Assembly (NCBI RefSeq): GCF_005145025.1
Contig: NZ_CP039695.1
Span: 916,001-980,000 of the forward strand
Reading direction: 5' to 3'
Length of the DNA: 64,000 bases
Source of the DNA: Novosphingobium sp. EMRT-2
GTDB taxonomy: Bacteria > Pseudomonadota > Alphaproteobacteria > Sphingomonadales > Sphingomonadaceae
The notes below the pieces were generated by a model. The model worked only from the letters and a program-made list of their open reading frames with translations. It did no database searches and was not told the DNA's origin. Numbering within the stretch: position 1 is the stretch's first letter; each line of letters begins with the position of its first letter. Below are positions 7,711 through 16,303 of the stretch, piece after piece. The position numbers were made by a program, and so were the translations under genes.

Positions 7711-8467
7711 CCGCGCGAGGCTCGCCTGCCTCGCGGGGGCGCTTGTCGCGTCCCTTCCCGCCCCAGCCTTCGCGCAATCGATCGCAGCTCTGCCTGACCA
7801 GACGAGCCGGATCCGGCTCTCCAACCGCGACGTCAATCACGTTGTGTGCGTCGACGGCGACATCGACGACGTGAAATTCTCGGCCGAGAAGGGTCTTGCG
7901 GTCGAGCGTGGCGGCTCGGATGCCTGGATCAAGTTCCTCGTCCTCGAGACCGAGGACATGGGCACGAAAACGCGCACCTATGTGACGACGCCTTCGGAAT
8001 TCTTCGTTTCCTGCAACGGCGCGATCTACCCGCTCTATGCCGAGCCGGCCGACATTCCGGCTCAAACCGTGACCTTGGTTCCGGGCGGCGCGCAGCGCGC
8101 GCGGGCCAATGACGCGCTCCTTGGCCCGCTCGTTGAAGAAGAGCGGGCGATAGGCATCGCGCTCGCGATCTTGCAGGATCGGGTGCCGGCGTCCTTTTCC
8201 GAAGTGGCACCCTCGAAGGATAGGCTGATTCTTGCGGGGTTGCCTAGTGCGTCGCTCGATGAGCGTCGTCGCCTCGAGGTTGAGGGCATGGGGCTTTCGG
8301 TGAGCGAGTATCTGGTGCGCGCGAGCGCGGCGATGACGCTCGACGAACGCGATTTTCTCGACGCGACGCTCGGCACCGACATTTTCGCCATCACGATCGA
8401 CCGGCTGACGTTGCGGCCTAACGAGACCGCACGGTTGATCGTCGTCCGCCGGAGTGCCCAGCAATGA
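7694..8467 (+). CDS. traK: Conjugal transfer protein TraK (secretin-like)
   Basis: This 257-residue periplasmic protein has a signal peptide ending APAFAQ near residue 28. The GTG start at 7694 is chosen because GGAGGAG lies 7-8 nt upstream. TraK is the VirB9-like element of the outer-membrane core complex and binds TraV and TraB. Position between traE and traB and the beta-rich sequence support the call. It overlaps traB by 4 bp. Confidence 0.8.
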   Translation: MPMPGNRARLACLAGALVASLPAPAFAQSIAALPDQTSRIRLSNRDVNHVVCVDGDIDDVKFSAEKGLAVERGGSDAWIKFLVLETEDMGTKTRTYVTTPSEFFVSCNGAIYPLYAEPADIPAQTVTLVPGGAQRARANDALLGPLVEEERAIGIALAILQDRVPASFSEVAPSKDRLILAGLPSASLDERRRLEVEGMGLSVSEYLVRASAAMTLDERDFLDATLGTDIFAITIDRLTLRPNETARLIVVRRSAQQ

Positions 8468-9771
8468 GTACGCCCGAAGAGAACCTCGAGGGGCTGTCCG
8501 CGACCGCCAGCTCCCACACCAGCCCGGAAGGCAGTGAAAATGGGCCGATCGCGCGGCCCGCGTTGCTCGACCTCCGCGCGCAATGGGCGAAGCTGACATC
8601 CGACCAGAAGCTGCGCGCCAAGCAGTTGGGCGTGGTGTTCTCGATCGCGCTGCTCGGTCTTGGCCTCTACACGGCAAGCCGAAGCGGTCATGAGGAAGCG
8701 CCCAAGGCACCGCAGGCGTCCAACCTCGATATGGGCGCCGGCCTTCGTGGCGACAGCCTGGAAGTCAAGCTGCGCGGCGATCTCCAGAAGATTCTCGACG
8801 GGCAGAGCCTGCTCGGAGACCGGGTGACCGCAATCGAGGAAGGGAAGGTGGTTCCTGGTGGGGCCGGCGGTGGGCATTCCCCGAGCGTCGGGGGAGACGG
8901 CGATCTGCCCCCCGCCCTTCCCGACAATGCACCGGCCTATCCGCCCGCGCCGCCCGAGGCCAGGGGATCTGCCGATGAAATCCCGGCTCCGCCGAGTGCG
9001 CCGACCGCGCCGTCGGCACCACCTGCGCCACCCACGGAAAGACAGGTCGGCGCTATCGGTGCGGCGACCGCCTCGCAAGCACCGGAGGGAGGCGCTGGCG
9101 GCGGGGCCGCGTCAAAAAAAGCCAAGCGGACGATCTATTTGCCACCTGGTTTTATGCGGGCACGGCTCTTGACCGGGATCGACGCTCTGGCGAGTCGGGA
9201 CGCCACAAGTAACCCGGAACCGATCATTGCCCGCGTCCAGGCGCCTGCGATCCTCCCGAACGAGGTCAAGGCCAATCTCTCCGGCTGCTTCGTCATCGGC
9301 AACGCGACGGGAAGCCTCGCCAAGGAGCGGGTCGAGGTCCAGCTCGTCTCCATAAGCTGCGTCGACTTCGACGAACATGCGGTGGTCGACCAGTCGATCA
9401 AGGGCTTCTTCGTCGATGCCGACGGCAAGAAAGGTCTGTCCGGCAAGGTGGTGACGCGAGCTGGCGCGACGCTGGCGCGATCGTTCATTGCCGGCACGAT
9501 CGCAGGCATCTCGCAGTCGGTCGAGGGGTCGTTCGGGAGCCTGTCGACCTCGGCGCTTGGCAGCGTGCGCAGTCTCGACGCGGGCGATGCCGCCAAGTCG
9601 GGCATTGCCGGCGGCCTCTCCAAATCATCGGACAAGCTCACCGATTTCTATCTCGACCTCGCCCGTCAGGCGGGCCCGGTCGTCGAAGTCGGCGCCGCCA
9701 AGGACGTCGTGGTCGTCATTCAGGAAGGTCTCGCGCTCGAGATCAAACCATCGGTTGGAAGCAAGTTCTGA
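8464..9771 (+). CDS. traB: Conjugal transfer protein TraB (VirB10-like)
   Basis: This 435-residue protein has a short cytoplasmic tail, one transmembrane segment (about residues 57-74, LGVVFSIALLGLGLY), a periplasmic Pro/Ala-rich linker at about 150-200, and a TrbI/VirB10-type beta-barrel domain with LLTGIDALAS and GRCF-like NLSGCFVIG. TraB spans from the inner membrane to the outer core with TraK and TraV and transmits energy state. The linker length is usual for the family. Confidence 0.9.
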   Translation: MSTPEENLEGLSATASSHTSPEGSENGPIARPALLDLRAQWAKLTSDQKLRAKQLGVVFSIALLGLGLYTASRSGHEEAPKAPQASNLDMGAGLRGDSLEVKLRGDLQKILDGQSLLGDRVTAIEEGKVVPGGAGGGHSPSVGGDGDLPPALPDNAPAYPPAPPEARGSADEIPAPPSAPTAPSAPPAPPTERQVGAIGAATASQAPEGGAGGGAASKKAKRTIYLPPGFMRARLLTGIDALASRDATSNPEPIIARVQAPAILPNEVKANLSGCFVIGNATGSLAKERVEVQLVSISCVDFDEHAVVDQSIKGFFVDADGKKGLSGKVVTRAGATLARSFIAGTIAGISQSVEGSFGSLSTSALGSVRSLDAGDAAKSGIAGGLSKSSDKLTDFYLDLARQAGPVVEVGAAKDVVVVIQEGLALEIKPSVGSKF

Positions 9772-9793
9772 TGCGACGCCTTCCCCAATCTTC

Positions 9794-9809
9794 AGGAGGT
9801 TCCGCCATG
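9794..9809 (+). promoter_or_regulatory. Strong ribosome binding site that fixes the traV start
   Basis: AGGAGGT at 9794-9800 lies 6 nt before ATG 9807. An earlier ATG at 9771, overlapping the traB stop, has no such site and would put 12 extra residues before the lipoprotein signal. Confidence 0.75.
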
Positions 9810-10445
9810 CGCATGCTGGCCCTCAAATCTCTCGATCGAACCTTGCTCTCGTTCAGCCTGCTCGCAACCTTGAGCGGCTGCGCGACGGTCGGCGCGATGA
9901 TGTCGCCCTATTCGGAGAAGTTCGACTGCAAGAACAGCGACCACGGCCAGTGCATTCATCCCGATCGGGCCTATGAGGACGCGGTCGCGGGCGTCGCGTC
10001 AAAGTCCGACCCGAAGGTGACCAACGACCGCGCCATGCTGCGCGGCCAGGACACTGCCCGCCCGAGTGCGCGGTCGCGGAACGAGCGCGCAGGCAATGCC
10101 TATGGCAGCTATCGCGACAGCGTCTATCGCGAATTGAAAGGCCTGGTCGAAGCGCCGGTCACGCCGATGCTCAAGCCGGCGCAGACCGTTCGCACGCTGA
10201 TCCTGCCCTACGCCGATCGCCAGCGCCCGGACCGTCTCTATATGCCCCGGTACGTCTATTCGGTGGTCGACAAGCCCGTCTGGGTCGTGGGCGGCGCACT
10301 CGTCGGCGCGCCCGATCGCGCATCGCAAGCGCCTATCCTCGGGCAGGTCCGTGAACCTGCCGCGCCGGATGGCGAACCTGCGTCGAGCGAGACCACCACG
10401 CCCGCGCCCGCAATCGTCGCCCCGGCACCGGAGCCAAAGCCGTGA
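9807..10445 (+). CDS. traV: Conjugal transfer outer-membrane lipoprotein TraV
   Basis: This 212-residue protein has a lipoprotein signal peptide with lipobox LSGC near residue 24. A region with conserved cysteines follows (FDCKNSDHGQCIHPDRAY), then a Pro-rich C-terminus. TraV is the VirB7-like lipoprotein that anchors the TraK-TraB core in the outer membrane. It overlaps traC by 4 bp. Confidence 0.88.
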   Translation: MRMLALKSLDRTLLSFSLLATLSGCATVGAMMSPYSEKFDCKNSDHGQCIHPDRAYEDAVAGVASKSDPKVTNDRAMLRGQDTARPSARSRNERAGNAYGSYRDSVYRELKGLVEAPVTPMLKPAQTVRTLILPYADRQRPDRLYMPRYVYSVVDKPVWVVGGALVGAPDRASQAPILGQVREPAAPDGEPASSETTTPAPAIVAPAPEPKP

Positions 10446-12958
10446 GCCCGCCCGCATCGAGCAGCGGCCTCTCCTATGCCCGCCTTCGCAATGCCGTCCG
10501 GCGTGACAGCTTCTCGGACTATCTGCCGCTCGTCGCCTGGGACGATGAGACCGAGGCCTTCCTCTGCATCGATGACACCTGGGGTCATGCCTGGGAGCTG
10601 GTTCCGACCGCCTACATGTTCGCCCATGTTCAGAGCGCTCTCCAGGGTCTCCTCAATATCCACTTCCCGGACGGGACGGTCCTCCAGCTCCACACCTTTG
10701 CCGATCCGTTGATCGACGACGCACTCGATGCCTTCCTAGACCTCAAGACCCGCGATGATCCGCTGATCCAGGCCTCGGCGCGGCGCACCCATGCCTATCT
10801 GAGCGAGGGTCGTCATGGCCTGAAGGCGCTGCACGGCATTCCGGTGCGCAACTTCCGCACTTTGCTCTCGATCAAGACCCGGCGGCCGCTCGGAGAGGAT
10901 TTGCGGCGGCAGGTCGAGGAGCAGCTCTCGAAGCTCGGAATCCGCCGTCTGCCTCCGCAGGAAATGGTCGCCTTTTATCGGCGTATCTTCAACGGCGTCG
11001 CCGATCCGGCCCCGGGGGTCTTCGTTGACGGATCGACCATCGGCGCACCGCCGATCGCCAAGCAGATCATCGATGCGGGACCCGATCTCGTGTTCGAGGG
11101 CGCGGAGGTGTTCCTCGGTAACCAGGTCGCGCGCTGCCTGACGCCCAAGGCGCCGGCGCGCAGGATCACCGCCGAACGCGCCAATCGCCTGATGGGCGGC
11201 ATGCGCGGCGCGTCCGAGGACAGCGATCAGATCGGGGGCCCGTTCCTCTACACGCTCAACATCCTGTTCGATCATTCGCAGTTCGAGATCCACAAGCGCG
11301 CGCAGATCCTCTCGGCGCAGAAGGCGGCCGGCAGCTTCGCGGTCGAAGTCGGCAAGCAGATCGAGGAGATCGGCTGGATCCTCGACGAGGCGGGCAACAG
11401 TAAGTTCGTCCGGGTGATCCCGACCATCTGGGTGTTCGGCCGCGACCGTGCCCATGCCCGCGATCTCGCAGCGCGCGCCAAGCGGCTGTGGGAGGGCGAG
11501 CCCCAACCCTTCTCGATGCAGGAGGAGAGCTATCTCAATCCGACGCTGCTGGTGATGAGCCTGCCGTTCGGGCTCTATCCCGACCGCACGACGTTGCGCC
11601 TGCTCGAGCGGGACTTCCGGATGCCGGTGAAGGCGGCGGTGCTGATGGCGCCGATCCAGACCGACTTTCGCGGCGGCGGGCGTCCGGCGTTGCTCTACAC
11701 GGGCCGCAAGGGCCAGCTCGTCACGCTCGATCTGTTCGATCCGAGGATCAACAACTACAACTTCATCGTCTCGGCCGAGAGCGGGGCGGGCAAGAGCTTC
11801 CTGCTCAACAACCTCTGCCAGCAATATTTTGCCTGCGGCGCGCTCATTCGAATCATCGACATCGGCGGAAGCTACCGGAAGCTCTGCACGCTCTGCTCGG
11901 GCCGGTACATCGATATCGGTGAAGAGCATCTGGTTCTGAACCCCTTCGACATGGGGCTCGCGCTCGATGGCGACGACAAGCAGTCGGCGATCACCATGGC
12001 CGTGGCGATCGTCGCGGAAATGGCGAATGCGTCGACCCGCAAGGGCGTCACGACGTCGGAGTGGAACCTGCTCAAGTCCGCTGTCCAATGGACCATCGAC
12101 ACGGGGCGGGCCGATCATGGCATCGACGCCGTGCGCGAATGGCTCGGCACCTATCCCTCGCTGGTAGAGACCGATCTCGACCGCGTCGACCATCTCGTGC
12201 CGACCGCGCGTGAGCTCGCCTTCAACCTGCGCGATTTCGGGTCGGGCGGCGCCTATGGCCATTATTTCAACGGCCCTTCGACCCTCGACATCCGCAACGA
12301 CGAATTCGTCGTGCTCGAGCTCGAGCGTCTCAAGGCGATGCCTGACCTGTTCAACGTCATCGTCATGGTCGTGGTCAACGCAGTCACCCAGGAACTCTAT
12401 CTCTCCGCGCGCGATCGCCCGCGCTTTGTGCTGTGCGAGGAAGCCGCCCAGTTCATCACGCCGACTGAGGGGCAGGATCTCAGTCGTCTGGCCGAAGCGA
12501 TCAGCCAGGGCTATCGACGCGCGCGCAAGTATCGCGGCAGTTTCGGCGTCGTCCTACAGAGCATGAACGACCTCATGCTGTTCGGCGGAACTGGCCAGGT
12601 CATCCTCGAAAATGCCGCGACCCGGTTCCTCCTGCAGGGATCAACCTACGATCGCGCGGTCGACAACAAGATTCTCGATTATTCGGGCTTCGTCCTCGAC
12701 CTGCTGAAGTCGGTCCGCAATTCGAAGCCTCACTATTCCGAGGTGTTCATCGACTCTCCGCTCGGCCTCGGCATTGCGCGGCTGGTCGTCGATCCCTTCT
12801 CTTATTGGATCAATACCTCCGCCCCGGATGAGGTCGCCGCGTTCGAGGCGCTGATGCGCCAGGGCCTTTCGCCGCTCGAAGCAGTGTGCCGACTGGCAGG
12901 TGTCGAACCCTCGCAAATCCTTGGCGCGCGCCCCGCGCCAGCCTTCACGGGAGCATGA
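10442..12958 (+). CDS. traC: Conjugal transfer ATPase TraC (VirB4-like)
   Basis: This 838-residue ATPase has Walker A ESGAGKS at residues 446-452, an acidic Walker B pair E666-E667 in FVLCEEAAQF, and downstream motifs such as QGYRRARKYRG and QSMNDLM. TraC powers F-pilus assembly at the inner membrane. Length matches F TraC. It overlaps the traV stop and the following gene is 5 bp away, so it sits in the middle of the transfer operon. Confidence 0.93.
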   Translation: MSPPASSSGLSYARLRNAVRRDSFSDYLPLVAWDDETEAFLCIDDTWGHAWELVPTAYMFAHVQSALQGLLNIHFPDGTVLQLHTFADPLIDDALDAFLDLKTRDDPLIQASARRTHAYLSEGRHGLKALHGIPVRNFRTLLSIKTRRPLGEDLRRQVEEQLSKLGIRRLPPQEMVAFYRRIFNGVADPAPGVFVDGSTIGAPPIAKQIIDAGPDLVFEGAEVFLGNQVARCLTPKAPARRITAERANRLMGGMRGASEDSDQIGGPFLYTLNILFDHSQFEIHKRAQILSAQKAAGSFAVEVGKQIEEIGWILDEAGNSKFVRVIPTIWVFGRDRAHARDLAARAKRLWEGEPQPFSMQEESYLNPTLLVMSLPFGLYPDRTTLRLLERDFRMPVKAAVLMAPIQTDFRGGGRPALLYTGRKGQLVTLDLFDPRINNYNFIVSAESGAGKSFLLNNLCQQYFACGALIRIIDIGGSYRKLCTLCSGRYIDIGEEHLVLNPFDMGLALDGDDKQSAITMAVAIVAEMANASTRKGVTTSEWNLLKSAVQWTIDTGRADHGIDAVREWLGTYPSLVETDLDRVDHLVPTARELAFNLRDFGSGGAYGHYFNGPSTLDIRNDEFVVLELERLKAMPDLFNVIVMVVVNAVTQELYLSARDRPRFVLCEEAAQFITPTEGQDLSRLAEAISQGYRRARKYRGSFGVVLQSMNDLMLFGGTGQVILENAATRFLLQGSTYDRAVDNKILDYSGFVLDLLKSVRNSKPHYSEVFIDSPLGLGIARLVVDPFSYWINTSAPDEVAAFEALMRQGLSPLEAVCRLAGVEPSQILGARPAPAFTGA

Positions 12959-12963
12959 CGGCC

Positions 12964-13290
12964 ATGGCACGCTATCGTCCGCACCCCGATCAATTGCCGC
13001 TCAACTGGTCCGATAACGAGGCCATCGAAGTGATCGTCGAGCAGCGTCTTGCCGAGCGGTTCGAAGCGGAGTCCTTTCAGTGGCGCTTCCGGCTCGTCAT
13101 GATCGAGACCCTGATGATGGGCCTGCTCGTGCTCGTCGCCGGGATCCTCCTCAAGCAGCCGACGATGATGGTGCTGCGCGCCTCACTCCTCGTTGCCGCC
13201 TCCTGCTTCGCGACCGGACTTCTGCTGCTCAGTCTCTCAGCAGGTACAGCAAAGCTGTTGAGCCGCCTGCGCCGGAGAAGAGGCAGATGA
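12964..13290 (+). CDS. Small inner-membrane protein of the transfer operon (108 aa)
   Basis: The start at ATG 12964 is preferred over ATG 12955 because GGGAG lies about 10 nt before it. The protein has a soluble N-terminus (DNEAIEVIVEQRLAERFEAE) and two hydrophobic segments (about residues 45-65 and 70-95), then a basic tail. In F, trbI lies between traC and traW and encodes a small inner-membrane protein, so this could be a functional counterpart. The sequence does not prove homology. Confidence 0.5.
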   Translation: MARYRPHPDQLPLNWSDNEAIEVIVEQRLAERFEAESFQWRFRLVMIETLMMGLLVLVAGILLKQPTMMVLRASLLVAASCFATGLLLLSLSAGTAKLLSRLRRRRGR

Positions 13291-13520
13291 ACGGCCTCAT
13301 TTCTTCCGCGCCGTCGCAATCGGCGATCCGGCTTACGGTCAGCGGCTTCCTGCTCATGCTGGTCCAAAGCATGCTCTTGCTCATGTCGCCCTCGCTTGGC
13401 GCTGGGGCAGGCGTTCTCATCTGGACCCTGACCCCTCTCGCCTCCTGCGCGTTCGTTGCCGCCCTTATCGGCATTCCCGAGCCGCCCGAACAGCATTGGA
13501 GGCGTCGTCATGGCCGCTGA
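13287..13520 (+). CDS. Small two-helix membrane protein of the transfer operon (77 aa)
   Basis: The ATG at 13287 overlaps the preceding stop as ATGA and the gene overlaps traW by 11 bp, so it is translationally coupled on both sides. The product has two hydrophobic segments (TVSGFLLMLVQSMLLLM and AGVLIWTLTPLASCAFVAAL) and a short basic tail. I do not recognise a family. It may act with the preceding membrane protein. Confidence 0.5.
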   Translation: MNGLISSAPSQSAIRLTVSGFLLMLVQSMLLLMSPSLGAGAGVLIWTLTPLASCAFVAALIGIPEPPEQHWRRRHGR

Positions 13521-14193
13521 TCTGCTGCGCCGGGTCCGCCGCGGGCCCATCGTCCTCGTGCTTCTGACGGGCAATGCGCTGGCTGTGGCTGCCGCGCTCG
13601 CCGCAGCTGGGCCTGTCGCCGGCAGCGCCCCATCGCGCAGCACGATCGGCCGGACGTGGCCGATCGCGGAGCCCGACGCGCTCGCCGAGATCGAGGCCAA
13701 GGTCGCGACGCTGCCCAGCGACATGAGCAAGGCGTTCGGCCCGCGCGACAAATGGAGCGCGCTCAAGGCCGCGCCGCTCGGGGTCGCTACCGCTGACCGT
13801 GTGCGCAGCGTCGTCCCCTTCTACACGCTCGACTTCGACATCACGCTGCCAGGGGGCAAGACGCTCTACCCCAAGGGCTTCACGTTCAACCCGTTGACCT
13901 ATGTGAAGCTGCCACAGCGCCTCGTCGTCGTGCATCCACGCGATCTCGGCTGGGCGCTTCGTAATGCTCGCGCGAGCGATTTCATCCTGCTCTCTGCGTT
14001 CAAGGGACAGAATGGCGATGCCATCGAGATGAGCGAGAAGACCGGGCGGCCGATCTACATCCTCGAAGAACGCGTCAAGCAGCGGCTGGGGCTGACGGTC
14101 GCACCCGTCATCGTGGCCCAAGCTGGGCAGCGGCTCGTCCTCACCGAAGTCGGCCCCAGGAGCCGAGCGCTTTCTGCGGGAGACGCGAGATGA
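13510..14193 (+). CDS. traW: Conjugal transfer protein TraW
   Basis: The start at ATG 13510 gives 227 residues with a signal peptide (IVLVLLTGNALAVAAALAAA). The mature part has IGRTWPIAEPDALAEIE, FYTLDFDITLPGGKTLYPKGF and TGRPIYILEERVKQRLGL, which are TraW signatures. TraW is a periplasmic protein needed for F-pilus assembly and works with TrbC and TraU. A toxin-antitoxin module on the opposite strand separates it from traU, which is normally adjacent. Confidence 0.85.
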   Translation: MAADLLRRVRRGPIVLVLLTGNALAVAAALAAAGPVAGSAPSRSTIGRTWPIAEPDALAEIEAKVATLPSDMSKAFGPRDKWSALKAAPLGVATADRVRSVVPFYTLDFDITLPGGKTLYPKGFTFNPLTYVKLPQRLVVVHPRDLGWALRNARASDFILLSAFKGQNGDAIEMSEKTGRPIYILEERVKQRLGLTVAPVIVAQAGQRLVLTEVGPRSRALSAGDAR

Positions 14194-14219
14194 CTCGACA
14201 CATGGAAGCGGCAGCAATG

Positions 14220-14756
14220 TCAGCGATCGACGGGAAGTTGCCTCAGCATCGACACGGGAAGGAAGAGACGCCGCGCCTTGCCAGGCAGGGCCTGGAAGCC
14301 GAAGCGCTTGTAAACTGCCGCTCTCCGTTCGACGTTCGTAGGATTGCCGCAGTCGAGAACGTCGAGCAGGACAAGTGCCACACCGGCATCTTCAGAGATG
14401 CGACGGACGCGCTTGAGGGCGTCGGCGAGCAACAATCCGCCAAGGCCTTGGCCCTGCCAACGCGCATCGACGCCCATCATTGCGATGAACATGGCTGGGA
14501 TGACGCCGTGGCCGGGACGATCCCGGGCGAAGGCCGACGGAAGCTCCGAATGCTCGACGCCATGCGCATTGAGGGCATAGTAGCCAACCAAATCGCCTTG
14601 AGGCGAGACGAGCACGAAGACCCGGACATTGTCGGCCTTCGCAAGCTTGTTAGCCGTCTTGTGCAGATAGTTGTCGACCTGCGCCACTCCGGACGCGAAG
14701 CTAGTCCGATCGTGCCGCTTCGTATCGAGCGGCTCGATTGTCCCCCCTTCGAACAT
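14220..14756 (-). CDS. GNAT-family acetyltransferase toxin (TacT/AtaT-like), module 1
   Basis: This 178-residue acetyltransferase has the acetyl-CoA loop RWQGQGLGGLLLADAL at about residues 99-114 and the C-terminal VYKRFGF. Toxins of this group acetylate aminoacyl-tRNA and stop translation. Its start lies 12 bp after a ribbon-helix-helix partner gene, as in type II TacAT pairs. It is encoded antisense to the tra operon between traW and traU. Confidence 0.8.
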   Translation of the reverse strand: MFEGGTIEPLDTKRHDRTSFASGVAQVDNYLHKTANKLAKADNVRVFVLVSPQGDLVGYYALNAHGVEHSELPSAFARDRPGHGVIPAMFIAMMGVDARWQGQGLGGLLLADALKRVRRISEDAGVALVLLDVLDCGNPTNVERRAAVYKRFGFQALPGKARRLFLPVSMLRQLPVDR

Positions 14757-14768
14757 GATACCCCGTCC

Positions 14769-15107
14769 CTACCGGCTTTCGACCATTCGTATATGGCGTT
14801 CGAACGCCTCGCGCAGCGCGTCCGTTGGAGGCGGCGGATTGTCGATCGCGTCCATTATTCTTTGAAAATCTGCCCGGCTGACGGTCGTTCGCTCATGGCT
14901 GTCGATCGTCTCGAGCGCCGCCCGATAGGCGGCGTTGATGACAAACACAGAGTCATCGACACCCGAATAGGCGGCAGCGCGTTGGATCGCCCGCTTGACG
15001 TGCGGCTTAGTGCGGAAGCCCATGCGCTCGGAAGCACGCTCCTCCGCTCTGGCGGTGCCATCACCATCCGGGGCGACATCTTGATGTGCGTTCATTGCAA
15101 GATCCAT
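14769..15107 (-). CDS. DUF1778-like RHH antitoxin, module 1
   Basis: The antitoxin core is FRTKPHVKRAIQRAAAYSGV followed by DDSVFVINAAYRAALETID, a DUF1778/TacA-like DNA-binding helix set, with a toxin-binding C-terminal tail. Candidate starts are ATG 15107 (112 residues), ATG 15095 and GTG 15149. None has a strong ribosome site. The start after the 15129-15151 palindrome is preferred because that palindrome then falls in the promoter as an autoregulatory operator. The toxin gene follows after 12 bp. Confidence 0.7.
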   Translation of the reverse strand: MDLAMNAHQDVAPDGDGTARAEERASERMGFRTKPHVKRAIQRAAAYSGVDDSVFVINAAYRAALETIDSHERTTVSRADFQRIMDAIDNPPPPTDALREAFERHIRMVESR

Positions 15108-15128
15108 CAAACGCGTGGTTGCGCAGAT

Positions 15129-15151
15129 ATGTGCGTCACTAAGACGCACAT
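15129..15151. promoter_or_regulatory. Palindromic operator candidate of toxin-antitoxin module 1
   Basis: ATGTGCGTC (15129-15137) and GACGCACAT (15143-15151) form a perfect 9-bp inverted repeat around ACTAA, 22 bp upstream of the antitoxin ATG at 15107. RHH antitoxins repress their own operons by binding such sites. Confidence 0.6.
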
Positions 15152-15286
15152 TTCAAGGCGCCAGAAGGGCCTTCATGATCGGTGTGATGTCGCGAGAAAC
15201 CGGTATCGGCGCTTTTCCCCGGCTAGCGTCCCCTGGTCCTGCTTTTCTCGTCGTTCGCAACGCGCGACCATCGAAGGATGCTCGGC

Positions 15287-16303
15287 ATGATCCAGCGCTG
15301 GCGGATCTTCTTGATCGGCATCCTGCTCGGGCTCGCCGCGACACTGGCCTGGCCGAGCCAGGCCCTCGCCTCCAAGTGCGAGGCGGGCACCGCGTTCAAC
15401 CCCATCACCAAGGTGCGCTGGACCTGCATCTTTCCGATCACGGTCGGCGGCATTCGGGTGGGGAGCTTCGACAAGCTCGACAAGGCGCTCGACGCGCAAT
15501 CCGCGTCCAAGCCTCTGTGCGCCTGCCGCAAGGGCATCCAGTTCTGGTTCGGGGTGAAGGTCTCCTACTGGTCGCCCAACCGGATGGTCGACGTCGTGAC
15601 TGAACCCGGCTGCATGATGGCGCTGGGCGCGGATCTGCTGCCGACCGGCGGCAAGCTGCAGGGCAGCCAATCGTCGATCTCCGACGGGACGAACACGCGC
15701 AAGATGTTCGCGCAGATGCACTATTACATCTCGCCGGTCTGGGCGATGCTCGACATGTTCACGGACCTGCCGTGCCTCGAGAATGACGGCTTCGATGTCG
15801 CCATGATAACCGAGGTTCTGCCGACCTGGCAGTCGGGCACGCTCGGCGCGATCATCCAGCCTGAGGGCATATTGTTCGGCAACCCCGCTGCCGGCCTCGC
15901 CTGCATGGGCGACAGCGCCGCGGCAGCGGCAGGCAAGGTGATCGATCCCCTGTTCTGGTGCATGGGGAGCTGGGGCGCGACTTATCCGATCGCTGGCGAC
16001 ATCCATTTCGATGACTCGGTCGAAGCCTGGGCAGGCCTCGCGGCCCGCGGCGTCTTCATGATGGGGCGGCTGGGCGCGCTTACCATCAGTTCGGCGGACG
16101 GCTGCTCGTTCGTGCCCCAGCCCGTCTGGACCAAGTCCCGATACAAGCTCCAGATCATGGAGCCGGTGAAGGGCGGCAAGTGCGTCAACATCGGCCGCCC
16201 CGGTGCGCTCTGGTCCTCGGCCAAGCATGCGCCGGGCAAGGACAATGCCCAGTTCATGCTCTTCGAAAAGGTGATCTGCTGCGCCGGGATACCGGTGCCG
16301 TGA
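15287..16303 (+). CDS. traU: Conjugal transfer protein TraU
   Basis: The start at ATG 15287 is chosen because GAAGGA at 15273-15278 is well spaced for it and overlaps the earlier ATG at 15278. The 338-residue protein has a signal peptide ending SQALAS and many cysteines, with CEAGTAFNPITKVRWTCIFP, PEGILFGNPAAGLACMGD and FEKVICCAG typical of TraU. TraU is a periplasmic, disulfide-bonded protein needed mainly for DNA transfer. The native upstream neighbour traW is now 1.1 kb away because of module 1. Confidence 0.92.
   Translation: MIQRWRIFLIGILLGLAATLAWPSQALASKCEAGTAFNPITKVRWTCIFPITVGGIRVGSFDKLDKALDAQSASKPLCACRKGIQFWFGVKVSYWSPNRMVDVVTEPGCMMALGADLLPTGGKLQGSQSSISDGTNTRKMFAQMHYYISPVWAMLDMFTDLPCLENDGFDVAMITEVLPTWQSGTLGAIIQPEGILFGNPAAGLACMGDSAAAAAGKVIDPLFWCMGSWGATYPIAGDIHFDDSVEAWAGLAARGVFMMGRLGALTISSADGCSFVPQPVWTKSRYKLQIMEPVKGGKCVNIGRPGALWSSAKHAPGKDNAQFMLFEKVICCAGIPVP

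Noticed and set aside
10736..12262. Leftward 508-codon frame over traC
   Set aside because: It is the antisense of the TraC ATPase, with low-complexity Arg/Glu/Ala composition and no motifs.
14190..15290. Rightward 366-codon open frame spanning toxin-antitoxin module 1
   Set aside because: It is the antisense of two well-supported leftward genes, is not in frame with traU and has no family resemblance.
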